Below, piece after piece: positions 25,261 through 33,535 of a DNA stretch of 64,000 nucleotides (the first letter of the stretch is position 1; the number at the start of each line of letters is the position of its first letter). This stretch comes from Clostridium cavendishii DSM 21758. Its GTDB lineage: Bacteria; Bacillota; Clostridia; Clostridiales; Clostridiaceae. The stretch is from assembly GCF_900141845.1 (NCBI RefSeq), contig NZ_FQZB01000004.1:124001-188000 (forward strand). The letters are read 5' to 3'. The notes below the pieces were generated by a model that saw nothing but the letters and a program-made list of their open reading frames with translations, ran no database searches and was not told where the DNA came from. Both the position numbers and the translations under genes were made by a program.

Positions 25261-26172
25261 TTAATTATTAAAAAAGCTTATTTGTTTATCTTCATAACCA
25301 TTTCTATAACCTACTATAATATCTTCCATTCTATATAATATATTAAACTTAGTACATTCAGCTTTAAATATCTTCCACAATTGATTACTTTTAGGTGAGG
25401 AACATTCATATCTATTACCATAAGTTTCAATATAGCTTCTAACTAAGTTTTTATTCTCTGGGAAAGCTTTTAGTAATCTTTCATAAAAATATTCTCTTTG
25501 ATTTCCCCTTAATGTTAAGCCCATACCATAAGCAAATATAAATTTTGCTCCACTTTCATGAGCCTTTTTTACTATATTCTTTATATTTTCCTCAGTATCA
25601 TTAATAAAAGGTAATACTGGCATTAATAGTATTCCTGTATATATCCCATTATCAGAAAGTTCTTTTACTGCCTTAAATCTTTCTGAACTAACTGCTACAT
25701 TAGGTTCTATTTGCTTACAAAGCTCATCATCAAATGTTGTTATTGTCACTTTAACAAGAACCGGTGAATGCTTTTTTATCTGCTTAAGTATATCTATATC
25801 TCTAGTAATAAGTGGGCTCTTAGTTATTATTGAAACTCCAAAACCATTCTCGTTTATTTGTTTTAACCCTTCTCTTGTCAAAAGTAATTTCTCTTCAAAT
25901 GGATTATACGGGTCACTCATAGCACCAGTTTGTATAACACCCTTATTCTTTTTTGATTTTAGATCTCTCCTAATAATTAAAGTTGAATCTTTTTTAGCTC
26001 TTACCCTATCAAAATCAACAATTCCATAACATTCGCTTCTTGAATCGCAATATATGCACCCATGGCAGCACCCCTTATATATGTTCATGTTATAATTTAT
26101 CCCAAACCAAGGATTATCATCTATATAATTTGATACTAAGCTTTTTGCCTCTATAAATTCCAATAAATTCAC
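25261..26172 (-). CDS. SPL-family radical SAM protein
   Basis: 303 residues. The [4Fe-4S] cluster motif CX3CX2C is Cys35-Cys39-Cys42 (YKGCCHGCIYCDSRSECYGI). GAMSDPYNPFEEKLLLTREG, TKSPLITRDIDIL and PVLPFINDTEENI are typical of the SplB-like 'DNA repair photolyase' branch. Spore photoproduct lyase itself repairs UV thymine dimers in spores; this shorter relative lacks the N-terminal region of true SplB, and its substrate is unknown. It would cleave SAM to a 5'-deoxyadenosyl radical in the cytoplasm. ATG at 26172, RBS AGAGGTG. Single gene; its 3' end faces the terminator of RNA copy C. Confidence 0.85.
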   Translation of the reverse strand: MNLLEFIEAKSLVSNYIDDNPWFGINYNMNIYKGCCHGCIYCDSRSECYGIVDFDRVRAKKDSTLIIRRDLKSKKNKGVIQTGAMSDPYNPFEEKLLLTREGLKQINENGFGVSIITKSPLITRDIDILKQIKKHSPVLVKVTITTFDDELCKQIEPNVAVSSERFKAVKELSDNGIYTGILLMPVLPFINDTEENIKNIVKKAHESGAKFIFAYGMGLTLRGNQREYFYERLLKAFPENKNLVRSYIETYGNRYECSSPKSNQLWKIFKAECTKFNILYRMEDIIVGYRNGYEDKQISFFNN

Positions 26173-26470
26173 CTCTAATATAGGGTAACAAATATATTAA
26201 GACATATGTATGTCTTATTCCTTATCAAAAATATATTTATAACCTTAAATAACTTCTAATGCTCTTTTCTTTTAATTGCATTTACATAATACTCTAATAT
26301 AATTATTATCATACTTCACCTATATACTTAATTTTATATTTTAAATTATTGCCTTAATTCATTATACCAAAACATACATTCTTAAGAAATATTTATAATT
26401 ATAAACTTAAAAACCTTAACTATTTAACACTAAAAAGCTACTTCAACTATATATTTTTGCTAATCCAAAA

Positions 26471-26504
26471 AAATCCTTCCTACGAATTCCGTAGGAAGGA
26501 TTTT
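26471..26504. terminator. Bidirectional terminator
   Basis: AAATCCTTCCTACG-AATTC-CGTAGGAAGGATTTT; ends the two-gene unit at 26529-27100. The remaining 26173-26470 is AT-rich and holds only the promoter region of the radical SAM gene. Confidence 0.85.
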
Positions 26505-26528
26505 AATTTATTTATTATTCTAAATATT

Positions 26529-26858
26529 TTATGTAAATAGACTAATTACTAATTCTCTATCTACACTTATATTCTCTTTTTCAATAGCATTTGGATTTTT
26601 AGTTAATGGATATTCATCAAGCCAAAGGTTTCCATCTATAAGTTTATCTTTACTTATAGGTTCACTTGGATTTTCATCATATACCTCTTCAATTAGGTTA
26701 TCTTTTGTTAAGATGACTACCCTTCTGCAAGGTTCATCACAATCAGTATATATATTAAAAAAGCTATTAAAATTTTCAAAACTTTTTATAGAGGTAACTA
26801 CCTTCAAATATAATCCAAGCTCCATTGCTATCTCTGCTGCCTTAACTTCATTTTTCAT
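26529..26858 (-). CDS. Conserved small hypothetical protein
   Basis: 109 residues, no recognised domain. Two Cys close together (YTDCDEPCRRVVILTKDNLI), then an acidic middle (EVYDENPSEPISKDKLIDG). No signal peptide or TM. It lies 8 bases after the 77-residue gene at 26867, so the two are one transcript and probably act together. ATG start, RBS AAGGTG. Confidence 0.6.
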   Translation of the reverse strand: MKNEVKAAEIAMELGLYLKVVTSIKSFENFNSFFNIYTDCDEPCRRVVILTKDNLIEEVYDENPSEPISKDKLIDGNLWLDEYPLTKNPNAIEKENISVDRELVISLFT

Positions 26859-26866
26859 ATTACACC

Positions 26867-27100
26867 TTAATTGTTTTCAGCAACTACCTTATCTATTACT
26901 TGAGCTCTTTCCTCACCTAAAGTTCTTATAAGCTTTACAGGCATATGCCCTTCTTTATAAACACTACCTTCATTAGCATTAACTATTGCCATAACTTTTT
27001 TTGAAAAGTTTTCGTAGCTTATAAGATCCTCTAAATAAGTATCTACTAAGTCCTTCAAACATGTTGCTAATTCTTTTGGATTTCTATAAACTGCTCTCAT
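26867..27100 (-). CDS. Small conserved clostridial protein (TIGR04540-like)
   Basis: 77 residues: RAVYRNPKELATCLKDLVDT, then YLEDLISYENFSKKVMAIVN and MPVKLIRTLGEERAQVIDKV. The pattern matches, from memory, the TIGR04540 family of small clostridial proteins of unknown function. Mostly helical, no membrane segment. First gene of a two-gene unit. ATG at 27100, RBS AAGGAG. Confidence 0.65.
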   Translation of the reverse strand: MRAVYRNPKELATCLKDLVDTYLEDLISYENFSKKVMAIVNANEGSVYKEGHMPVKLIRTLGEERAQVIDKVVAENN

Positions 27101-27193
27101 CTGTTAACTCCTTAAAAATATAATAATCTTCTTTATTATATACCAAAGGCACCTCATATTAAACATAAATTATTATAAAATTTACATATTTTT

Positions 27194-28750
27194 TTAAACT
27201 TTAGTAGTAAGCTTATTTTGTATTTTTTCTTTCAAACTTAATAACTCTTCTTTTGATGGATAATCACTTTTTATATTTAAACTTTTTTCTATAGATTCTT
27301 TTGCCTCATTATACATTTTTGCTTCTACTTGAGCCTTTGTAAGCTGATACCACAGCATGGCTGAATCTGGATTCTTTTTTGTTAAAGATTTATAATAAAA
27401 AATTATTCTTTTAAAATACTCTGGATAAACATCTTTATCAATATATAACATATTATTATTTAAATTATAAACCTCAATTCTATATACTTCTCCATTATCA
27501 TGATACCATAAGGCTATTTCACTTTTACCATCAGCATTTAAATCAATAACATCTATTTTGCTATAATCTATATCTTCAAACAATATTTTTTGAAAACATT
27601 CTCCATTCCATTTTCTAATATCTAACCTTTGCCAAACACCACCAATTTGCCATCCTATTATAAGTTCTCTCATTCCATAGCCTATAACTGGAGCTATTAT
27701 TATATCTCTAACATAGCTACCACTACCCTTTATTTTATCTAAAACTATTAATCCTTCCTTAGCTTGCTTTATAATAGCAACATAAGCCTCACCTTCATAT
27801 TTATATGCAATTACAATTTCTTCCTCACCATCATTATCTAAGTCACCAAAAGTTATCGGAACTTCCTTAATTCCATTATTGATAAATATTATACTTTCCA
27901 CTTCTGGAATAGCTTTTACTATTTCCTTAATGTATTTTTTATAAGTTTGTTCTGTTTTATTATCTTCCTGCCTTAGTTTTACATTTCTCTTAATTCTTTC
28001 TTTTGATTTTCTATTTCCCTTTAACTCACTCCCACTCACTCCTATAGTTTGATTCACCAACTTAAATTTTCCGTCTTCCCATCTAATAAGCGTTTGAACT
28101 ACTCCCAAATCATTAGAATTACTCTGTCCAATTATTCTTTGTAAAATATATAAAGCATCTAAGTAATCTTGTTCTGATACTATAGGGTAAGCAGCATTTA
28201 TAGCTGATATCCCTATCTCATATCCTCTTTTAACCTTACCCTTTTCATCATAGACCATATCCAAATATGTTTTGTCTGTATCTTTTATATCTATTGTATA
28301 TTTTTTATTTGCCTTTTGTGAAATAATATAAATCTTATAATCATCTATATAGTTAGCTTTTGTATTATATTCTGAATAGAATTTCTCACCATTAAAAATC
28401 TCTTTAAACTTGCCATCAATATACGAAAATATATGATTGTAGGTATAGCCTCCAGAACCGCCTGTGCTACCTCTAACTAAAATATCTACTTTATCTTTTG
28501 ATGTAAAATTACCCAAAAGCAAACTAAATCCATATCCACTTTCATCCTTAAGTTCTATACTTTCCTCATTACCTGTATTCCTATCTATAACTAAAAGCTT
28601 TATATCAGCTTCAAAAGGATTATCCATTCCATAAGGTTTATTTCCCATTAAATATACGCCATCAACAACACCATCACCAGTTATATCGCCATATTTAAAA
28701 TCTAAAACTTTTCTTGGCTCCTGATTATAAGTTCTAAGTCTTTTTTTCAT
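27194..28750 (-). CDS. FG-GAP/VCBS-like repeat protein with C-terminal TPR
   Basis: 518 residues. Ca-binding-like beta-propeller blades of the FG-GAP type recur: FKYGDITGDGVVDGVYL near the N-terminus, ITFGDLDNDGEEEIVIAYKY at ~300, and IDVIDLNADGKSEIALWYHD at ~410. The last ~60 residues (NPDSAMLWYQLTKAQVEAKM, YNEAKESIEKSLNI) form a TPR-like helical pair. No clear signal peptide, so a cytoplasmic or spore location is more likely than surface. Function unknown. The start is ATG at 28750 with GGAG 9 bases upstream; a GTG at 28765 overlaps the RBS. Confidence 0.65.
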   Translation of the reverse strand: MKKRLRTYNQEPRKVLDFKYGDITGDGVVDGVYLMGNKPYGMDNPFEADIKLLVIDRNTGNEESIELKDESGYGFSLLLGNFTSKDKVDILVRGSTGGSGGYTYNHIFSYIDGKFKEIFNGEKFYSEYNTKANYIDDYKIYIISQKANKKYTIDIKDTDKTYLDMVYDEKGKVKRGYEIGISAINAAYPIVSEQDYLDALYILQRIIGQSNSNDLGVVQTLIRWEDGKFKLVNQTIGVSGSELKGNRKSKERIKRNVKLRQEDNKTEQTYKKYIKEIVKAIPEVESIIFINNGIKEVPITFGDLDNDGEEEIVIAYKYEGEAYVAIIKQAKEGLIVLDKIKGSGSYVRDIIIAPVIGYGMRELIIGWQIGGVWQRLDIRKWNGECFQKILFEDIDYSKIDVIDLNADGKSEIALWYHDNGEVYRIEVYNLNNNMLYIDKDVYPEYFKRIIFYYKSLTKKNPDSAMLWYQLTKAQVEAKMYNEAKESIEKSLNIKSDYPSKEELLSLKEKIQNKLTTKV

Positions 28751-28865
28751 TACTATGTTCTCCACATACAGTAGTCTTATTATTAGTATATGATATTAAT
28801 TCTCTAATTTTACTATATTAAATAAATTTTACCTTCAATGCTTTAAGTATTTAATTTTTTGTATG

Positions 28866-28903
28866 TAAAAAAATCTCCACTTTAAAATTAAGCAGAGATT
28901 TTA
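28866..28903 (-). terminator. Terminator of the YcxB-like gene
   Basis: AAAATCTCTGC / GTGGAGATTTTTTT hairpin on the minus strand. Confidence 0.7.
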
Positions 28904-28906
28904 TTA

Positions 28907-29440
28907 TTATATTATTGAAAATTTTTGTTCATCAACATACTTTTTTAGCTCTTCTATTATATTTTCCTTAGTAACTTCTATTCCATTTAAAGGTATAGTA
29001 AAAGCTGAATTTTGTCCTACATAAATGTATATATAATTATTATCAGCATTTATTCTTTGTACTTCATTCCATACCACTTTAGTTTCATTACTGTCTACAT
29101 ATTCTGATATTCCTGTTGTTGATATTTTAAGTGCTCTTTTCCCTAAAATACGTTTATTTTCCTCTTTTTTTAATAACTTGTCCGCATCATTTTCTATTTT
29201 CTTATTAACAAACCTAGGATAAGCTAATATCCATACTACTGAAATGGCTCCAAAACCACCTAACCAATAAATTCTTGGTACTTTTGTACTCATTGAAAGT
29301 AACACTGCAAAAATCATATAAACTAAAGGTTTACCAAATCTTTGCCTATTTAAATTTGCTCTTAAAGCTTTTGTAGTTGCTATATAATTCTTATTAAAAT
29401 TAATATAGTCTTCTTTTGAAATTTCGTACTTTAACTCCAT
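28907..29440 (-). CDS. YcxB-like membrane protein
   Basis: 177 residues. Two adjacent TM helices at ~38-75 (KPLVYMIFAVLLSM, GGFGAISVVWILAYPRFV) follow a short amphipathic N-terminus. The C-terminal ~75 residues form the YcxB-type domain (ALKISTTGISEYVDSNETKV, VVWNEVQRINADNNYIYIYV, AFTIPLNGI), a PH-like fold on the cytoplasmic side. Function unknown in the family. ATG at 29440, RBS GGGGG. Single gene. Confidence 0.75.
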   Translation of the reverse strand: MELKYEISKEDYINFNKNYIATTKALRANLNRQRFGKPLVYMIFAVLLSMSTKVPRIYWLGGFGAISVVWILAYPRFVNKKIENDADKLLKKEENKRILGKRALKISTTGISEYVDSNETKVVWNEVQRINADNNYIYIYVGQNSAFTIPLNGIEVTKENIIEELKKYVDEQKFSII

Positions 29441-29561
29441 GTTTCTCCCCCTACTTATCTTTTCCTTGTGTAATCATTTACTATATTATATCAAACATTT
29501 GCTTCTAAATCATTCTTTTCTTGCAAAACTCTATATTTATATAATGGTAATTATAAATTAT

Positions 29562-30740
29562 TTAAACAACCGATTTAATCTCCTTATTTTCATCCAAAAT
29601 CCTATTATAATATTTCTTAATTTTTATAAGACTTACAATCAAATATATAAAAAAATATAAAATCATAATAAAAAATATAATAAAAAATATTTCTGTTTTC
29701 CCATTTGTTAATTCACTAAACATATCTTTAATCATCAATGGATAAATTACTGCTAATAATATCAAAAAAGGAAAGTTTTTACCATATATCTCCTTAGCTA
29801 TTTTAACTCTTTCACTATGGAAAGTATACATATTAGGAACTTCATCACCAATACATTCTTTAGTCCAAATGGTATAATTATCTCCTAATATTTTAGCCAT
29901 ATGAACATTATGCCATCCTGCATCTTTATTAATATTATAATAACCAAAATCAACTTTTTTCTTTAAATCAATATAATATTTAAGATTCTTTTTATCTGTA
30001 GTATAAAATATAAATATACACTGTGGCAAAATTCTTTTAAGTTCAAACCCTTCATAAGCCATTCTTTGTAACCATTCCTCAATTCTATCTGGTTCATACA
30101 TCCATAATGGTTTAAATCTAATTTTTCTTTTCCCTGATGATTTTTTTAAATATCCCTTTTCAATTATGTTATTTGCCAAAGAATATTCTAAACTTACTTT
30201 ATTAATTTTTTTATAAAATAATATAGCAATTAAAAGGATTATTATATTGATAGGTGTAACAAAGAAATTAAACATATTTTTAGTAAAATTAATATTTTCA
30301 CCAGAAATATATATAAAATTAGACTTTCCACCAAGGATATGGCACATTAATAAATAAATACTCGATAATATTACAAAAATTATATCAGTATAAATTATAA
30401 AACCTACTTTTTTTAAAATATTAAATCTATTAATCATTTCAAAATTTTCAGGAAAAACTTTTATTTCCTCAATTGGTTTTTCATTTTTTAATACTCTCCA
30501 TCTACTAGATTTTGAAAGAATTTGCCAGCCTTCTCTTTTTACACTTTCTAAAAGTTCTTTATTTTCTTTAAACTCTATTTTATAACTTATCTCTTTGCTT
30601 ACACCTTTTTTAAATTTGAATACACTTATGTTAAAGTTAACATCTACAAGTTCATAACCTTTAGTTGCCATCTCCTTTAACCATTCTTCTGTTTTTAAAA
30701 TATCAATACTCCAAAATCCTCTAAATACCCTTTTAATCAT
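29562..30740 (-). CDS. Membrane protein with two DUF2812 domains
   Basis: 392 residues. The DUF2812 pattern appears twice: residues 1-100 (FRGFWSIDILKTEEWLKEMA, KGYELVDVNFNISVFKFKKG) and ~205-300 (PLWMYEPDRIEEWLQRMAYE, GFELKRILPQCIFIFYTT, KDAGWHNVHMA). TM helices at ~120-145 and ~160-180 follow the first copy, and two more (~325-375) follow the second, so it is an internal duplication. DUF2812 proteins nearly always sit beside a PadR regulator, as here: the ATG at 30740 overlaps the PadR stop by 4 bases (ATGA). Function unknown; in this pairing often linked to envelope stress. Confidence 0.85.
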   Translation of the reverse strand: MIKRVFRGFWSIDILKTEEWLKEMATKGYELVDVNFNISVFKFKKGVSKEISYKIEFKENKELLESVKREGWQILSKSSRWRVLKNEKPIEEIKVFPENFEMINRFNILKKVGFIIYTDIIFVILSSIYLLMCHILGGKSNFIYISGENINFTKNMFNFFVTPINIIILLIAILFYKKINKVSLEYSLANNIIEKGYLKKSSGKRKIRFKPLWMYEPDRIEEWLQRMAYEGFELKRILPQCIFIFYTTDKKNLKYYIDLKKKVDFGYYNINKDAGWHNVHMAKILGDNYTIWTKECIGDEVPNMYTFHSERVKIAKEIYGKNFPFLILLAVIYPLMIKDMFSELTNGKTEIFFIIFFIMILYFFIYLIVSLIKIKKYYNRILDENKEIKSVV

Positions 30741-31063
30741 TTAAAGTACCCCCCTAATGCTTCTGCATTACTATTTAATTCTTTTAACCTTTTAAATTCT
30801 AAATTTATTAATTCTTTTCCTAAATCAGTTATTTCATAAATAGTTTTACGTTCACTATTGGAATATACTGCAACTATCCCATCCGCTTGCATCTTACTTA
30901 AGGTTCCATAGATAGTTCCAGAACCTAAACTTATCCTCTTATTTGTTAAATTTTCAACCTCTAATATTATTCCATACCCATGTGTAGGCTTATAAAGGGA
31001 TAGTAAGATATAAAAGGCTGTTTCCGTCATAGGTAAATATTTTTTAATTATTTTATCCGTCAA
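30737..31063 (-). CDS. PadR-family transcriptional repressor
   Basis: 108 residues from the preferred TTG at 31063, which has GGAGGTGA 4 bases upstream; a TTG at 31078 lies before the RBS. The winged helix reads TETAFYILLSLYKPTHGYGI, then ISLGSGTIYGTLSKMQADGI, YSNSERKTIYEITDLGKELI, the PadR signature with a short C-terminal dimer helix (PadR-s2 subfamily). Translationally coupled to the DUF2812 gene. Its promoter carries a palindrome between -35 and -10, so it should repress its own operon until a ligand or stress releases it. Confidence 0.9.
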   Translation of the reverse strand: MTDKIIKKYLPMTETAFYILLSLYKPTHGYGIILEVENLTNKRISLGSGTIYGTLSKMQADGIVAVYSNSERKTIYEITDLGKELINLEFKRLKELNSNAEALGGYFK

Positions 31064-31121
31064 ATAATCACCTCCCAATAGTCACATTGCTATATGTCAC
31101 GTCTCGATATGTCATACTTAA

Positions 31122-31150
31122 ACTATATCACGTCGTGACATACTAATCAA
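31122..31150 (-). promoter_or_regulatory. PadR operon promoter with operator between -35 and -10
   Basis: Minus strand: TTGATT (31145-31150), exactly 17 bases, TATAGT (31122-31127). The imperfect palindrome TAT-x-TCACG-N-CGTGA-x-ATA (31124-31142) fills the spacer. A second, weaker half-site pair (TATGTCACG, 31093-31101, and CGATATGTCATA) lies downstream. Confidence 0.8.
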
Positions 31151-31280
31151 CTATATTTTCCTATTAATTTAAATTTTGTATAGTACCAAAAAGATTATTT
31201 TAAATATGTTTATCAAGAGCAGATTTTAAAAACTTTTTAATTTTTTTATATACTCTATATGTGTAGTATGTGATATTAAG

Positions 31281-31310
31281 AAAGTCCAGCAGATTATTGC
31301 TGGACTTTAA
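31281..31310. terminator. Terminator beyond the small gene remnant
   Basis: AAAGTCCAGCA-N8-TGCTGGACTTT, 11-bp stem. The surrounding 31151-31393 shows nothing else. Confidence 0.7.
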
Positions 31311-31393
31311 TTTGTAATATAAGTTGGCTTGATTGTGATATTGAGTCTAAAAATAACATATATCTAAGCACTTACAAGTAATTCAAGTTTGAT

Positions 31394-31632
31394 TTAACCT
31401 AAGTAATTCAGTAGTTCCTGCAAAATTTTATTATTTTCAACAATTACTTTAACACCCCGTTCAAATTCTTTTGAATCTTCTAAAGCTGCTTTCGTGATAA
31501 ATTTAAAATGAAAAATTATTGATTTACCTAATGGATGTCCAAAATGTAATTCTGCTGAACAATTAGTTCTAATATCTTTTCTGTCCTTATATTAAAGTTA
31601 AAACTTTTTACTGCAACAACTTCTGATTTCAT
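31394..31632 (-). pseudogene. Remnant of a small gene, frame broken
   Basis: From ATG 31632 the frame reads MKSEVVAVKSFNFNIRTEKI and stops soon after. A second frame continues CSAELHFGHPLGKSIIFHFK, then ALEDSKEFERGVKVIVENNK and ends LQELLNYLG at TAA 31394-31396. The two pieces together look like one ~75-residue protein split by a frameshift. Family not recognised. The RBS is weak. Confidence 0.4.
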
Positions 31633-31731
31633 AATATACTATTACAATTCAATCAGGAAAGTTCGTATACATAGTTTTTTTAATATATATTCAACCTATA
31701 AGAATAATTCATAACAATATTTTATTTATAC

Positions 31732-32655
31732 TTATGCTGCTTTAAATATTTTTAATAAGCGCAAATAATGATTTGCTTCTCTCAAAGTATGGTCTCCTAA
31801 TAGTGGAATTATTATGGATTTAATTTTACAATTGACTAAACCTTCAGTACCTTGTGCCTTAAACTTGCTAATGTCTATAGTTGCCTTTAGGCTATCATCT
31901 GTAACTTCTGAAATTGACATTGAAGCATTCATAGCTTCTATCGCCTCTTTAGTCAGTTTATCAAATTGGTTTCCAAAGTTATTTGCTGTATATATGAGCT
32001 CGTTTTCCGTAGGGTCAAGAAAGCCACGAATAAATTTGGAATGCTCAGCCATAATTCTATTCCAGAAAACTTCTTGCTCATAAGCCTCTTTTTCCAAATT
32101 AATATCCTCACCATTTTGAAGTCTTTGAATTAGCTTAAGATAAAATTTTGCTTCCCTTAAAATATGGTCTATAAGTAATGGATAATTACTTGTGAATATC
32201 TTACATGATAGAACTCCTGATAATATCCTAGTCTTAAAGTGTATTAAATCTGAAACTAATCTTATAGCTCTTTCATTAATCATAAATACTCTTTTTTCCA
32301 GCATGGGATTGCTTATCCTTAAAGAAGCATCCTCCAATCCTGCTTCTTCTTGTGTCAAACCAGTTGGAATGTTTACTCCTGTAAGATATGCTGAAGCCAT
32401 TTCAGCTTTTAACGTAAATGGTGTTACTACTTCACCAGACTGTAACACACTACGGCTAACAACGCCGTTAGAAAGATATATGGCCTCTTCTAAAAGTTTG
32501 TCAAACTCCATCCTGAACATATCTGCTGTACGCATAAAATTTGAGTCCCTTGGTGTGAAACCTAATTGTAGAAAGAATGAATGCTCTTTCATAATTCTTG
32601 AAAAAAATAGATGTAACTCTAAAGATTGTCTTATAAATTCAGCACTAGATGGCAT
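31732..32655 (-). CDS. DUF2935 protein, duplicated ferritin-like helical domain
   Basis: 307 residues made of two ~150-residue repeats. Each starts with a long helix ending in a conserved Glu-His: LELHLFFSRIMKEHSFFLQL and EQEVFWNRIMAEHSKFIRGF. Each closes with a His-containing helix: LLIDHILREAKFYLKLIQRL and PLLGDHTLREANHYLRLLKI. The regular Glu and His spacing suggests metal binding in a four-helix bundle, as predicted for DUF2935. Common in Bacillus and Clostridium; function not established. ATG at 32655, RBS AAGGAG. A hairpin at 32717 separates it from the manganese-riboswitch transcript. Confidence 0.85.
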   Translation of the reverse strand: MPSSAEFIRQSLELHLFFSRIMKEHSFFLQLGFTPRDSNFMRTADMFRMEFDKLLEEAIYLSNGVVSRSVLQSGEVVTPFTLKAEMASAYLTGVNIPTGLTQEEAGLEDASLRISNPMLEKRVFMINERAIRLVSDLIHFKTRILSGVLSCKIFTSNYPLLIDHILREAKFYLKLIQRLQNGEDINLEKEAYEQEVFWNRIMAEHSKFIRGFLDPTENELIYTANNFGNQFDKLTKEAIEAMNASMSISEVTDDSLKATIDISKFKAQGTEGLVNCKIKSIIIPLLGDHTLREANHYLRLLKIFKAA

Positions 32656-32716
32656 ACTTGATACTCCTTAATATACTAATTCACTAATATCATTATACTA
32701 GTTTTATAAATAAAAT

Positions 32717-32739
32717 GTGACTATTTGCCAAATAGTCAC
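32717..32739 (-). terminator. Terminator of the riboswitch transcript
   Basis: GTGACTATTTG-G-CAAATAGTCAC hairpin, minus-strand tail ATTTTATTT. It ends the transcript that starts at the yybP-ykoY riboswitch. Confidence 0.7.
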
Positions 32740-32833
32740 ACCTTTAATAATAAGCTCTCAGTAATACTTCTTATATTCTCATTATTCGTTTAAATACAAA
32801 TTTAAAAAATCAATATTATTTTTTTTAAAATAT

Positions 32834-33038
32834 TTACTTATTATCGTTTTTTGAAACATCCTTATTTTCTAAAGCTATATCACATGCTTGACCATTGTAT
32901 ACAACTTTAACACCAATTATATATATTAGTATTATAAGTATAATGAAATATAATTCAATATATAGGACTAATTAACCAAGCTGGTACAGCGTTGTAAAAT
33001 GTGAGTGTTCCGAAAAACATAAATATAAATTCTGACAT
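32834..33038 (-). pseudogene. Small membrane protein gene, frameshifted, under the manganese riboswitch
   Basis: ATG 33038 with RBS GGGAGC. First frame: MSEFIFMFFGTLTFYNAVPA then WLISPIY and a TGA at 32955-32957. In the next frame the coding sense continues: ELYFIILIILIYIIGVKVVY, then NGQACDIALENKDVSKNDNK, ending at TAA 32834-32836. The pieces make a two-helix membrane protein of ~67 residues with a hydrophilic tail, split by a 1-base insertion or 2-base loss near 32955. Family not recognised. It is the only gene between the riboswitch and the terminator at 32717, so it should be the regulated gene, perhaps a metal-homeostasis protein. Confidence 0.6.
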
Positions 33039-33073
33039 TTAATGAGCTCCCTATAAAATTAAAATATATAAAT

Positions 33074-33177
33074 AAAAAAGACCCCTAACACAATGAAATT
33101 CTATCTTGCTTAAAATCTCTTTTAGAATAAATAATTATACTAAAAAATTTTTAATACAATAATAAAAACATTGTGTT
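33074..33177 (-). terminator. Expression-platform terminator of the manganese riboswitch
   Basis: AACACAATG (33169-33177) pairs with CATTGTGTT (33087-33095), followed by AGGGGTCTTTTTT. The upstream arm shares bases 33174-33177 with the P1 helix of the aptamer, so P1 and terminator exclude each other: bound Mn would favour readthrough, as expected for this class. Confidence 0.65.
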
Positions 33178-33280
33178 AAAAGTCTCACTTGGCTAAAATA
33201 AGCCATGATAAAGCTAGATCAAAAGGTCAGTGTGTTGATTTTATCCCCAATACAGGCAGTTAGGTTACTCCCTTTTAACA
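33174..33280 (-). promoter_or_regulatory. yybP-ykoY manganese riboswitch aptamer
   Basis: P1 is TGTTAAAAG (33272-33280) with CTTTTAACA (33174-33182), nine perfect pairs. Inside, the two conserved loops are present: GGGAGTA directly after the 5' P1 strand, and TTAGCC...GTGAGAC before the 3' P1 strand, equivalent to GGGGAGUAG and the GCxAGACC segment of yybP-ykoY RNAs that bind Mn2+. About 107 nt, the usual aptamer size. Family-known genes under it are Mn exporters and TerC/MntP-type proteins; here the downstream gene is broken. The rest of 33281-33535 shows only promoter-like AT-rich sequence. Confidence 0.8.
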
Positions 33281-33535
33281 TTTAAGTTACTGATTCGTCT
33301 TTAATAATCCCAACGTTACCACAAAAATCAAAAATATACAATGTAAAATATTAATTCCGTATTGTCATAAAATATTACTTTAATACAGCAATTACATTTT
33401 CTTAATTTATACTATACACGTAAATATATAGTTCATCACACAAATTGGGATTTATAGTTAAGTGAACTTTTATATATTCCATATCTATATTAACTATATT
33501 TAAATCAAATTTGAAATCACCTTTTTTATAACCTT

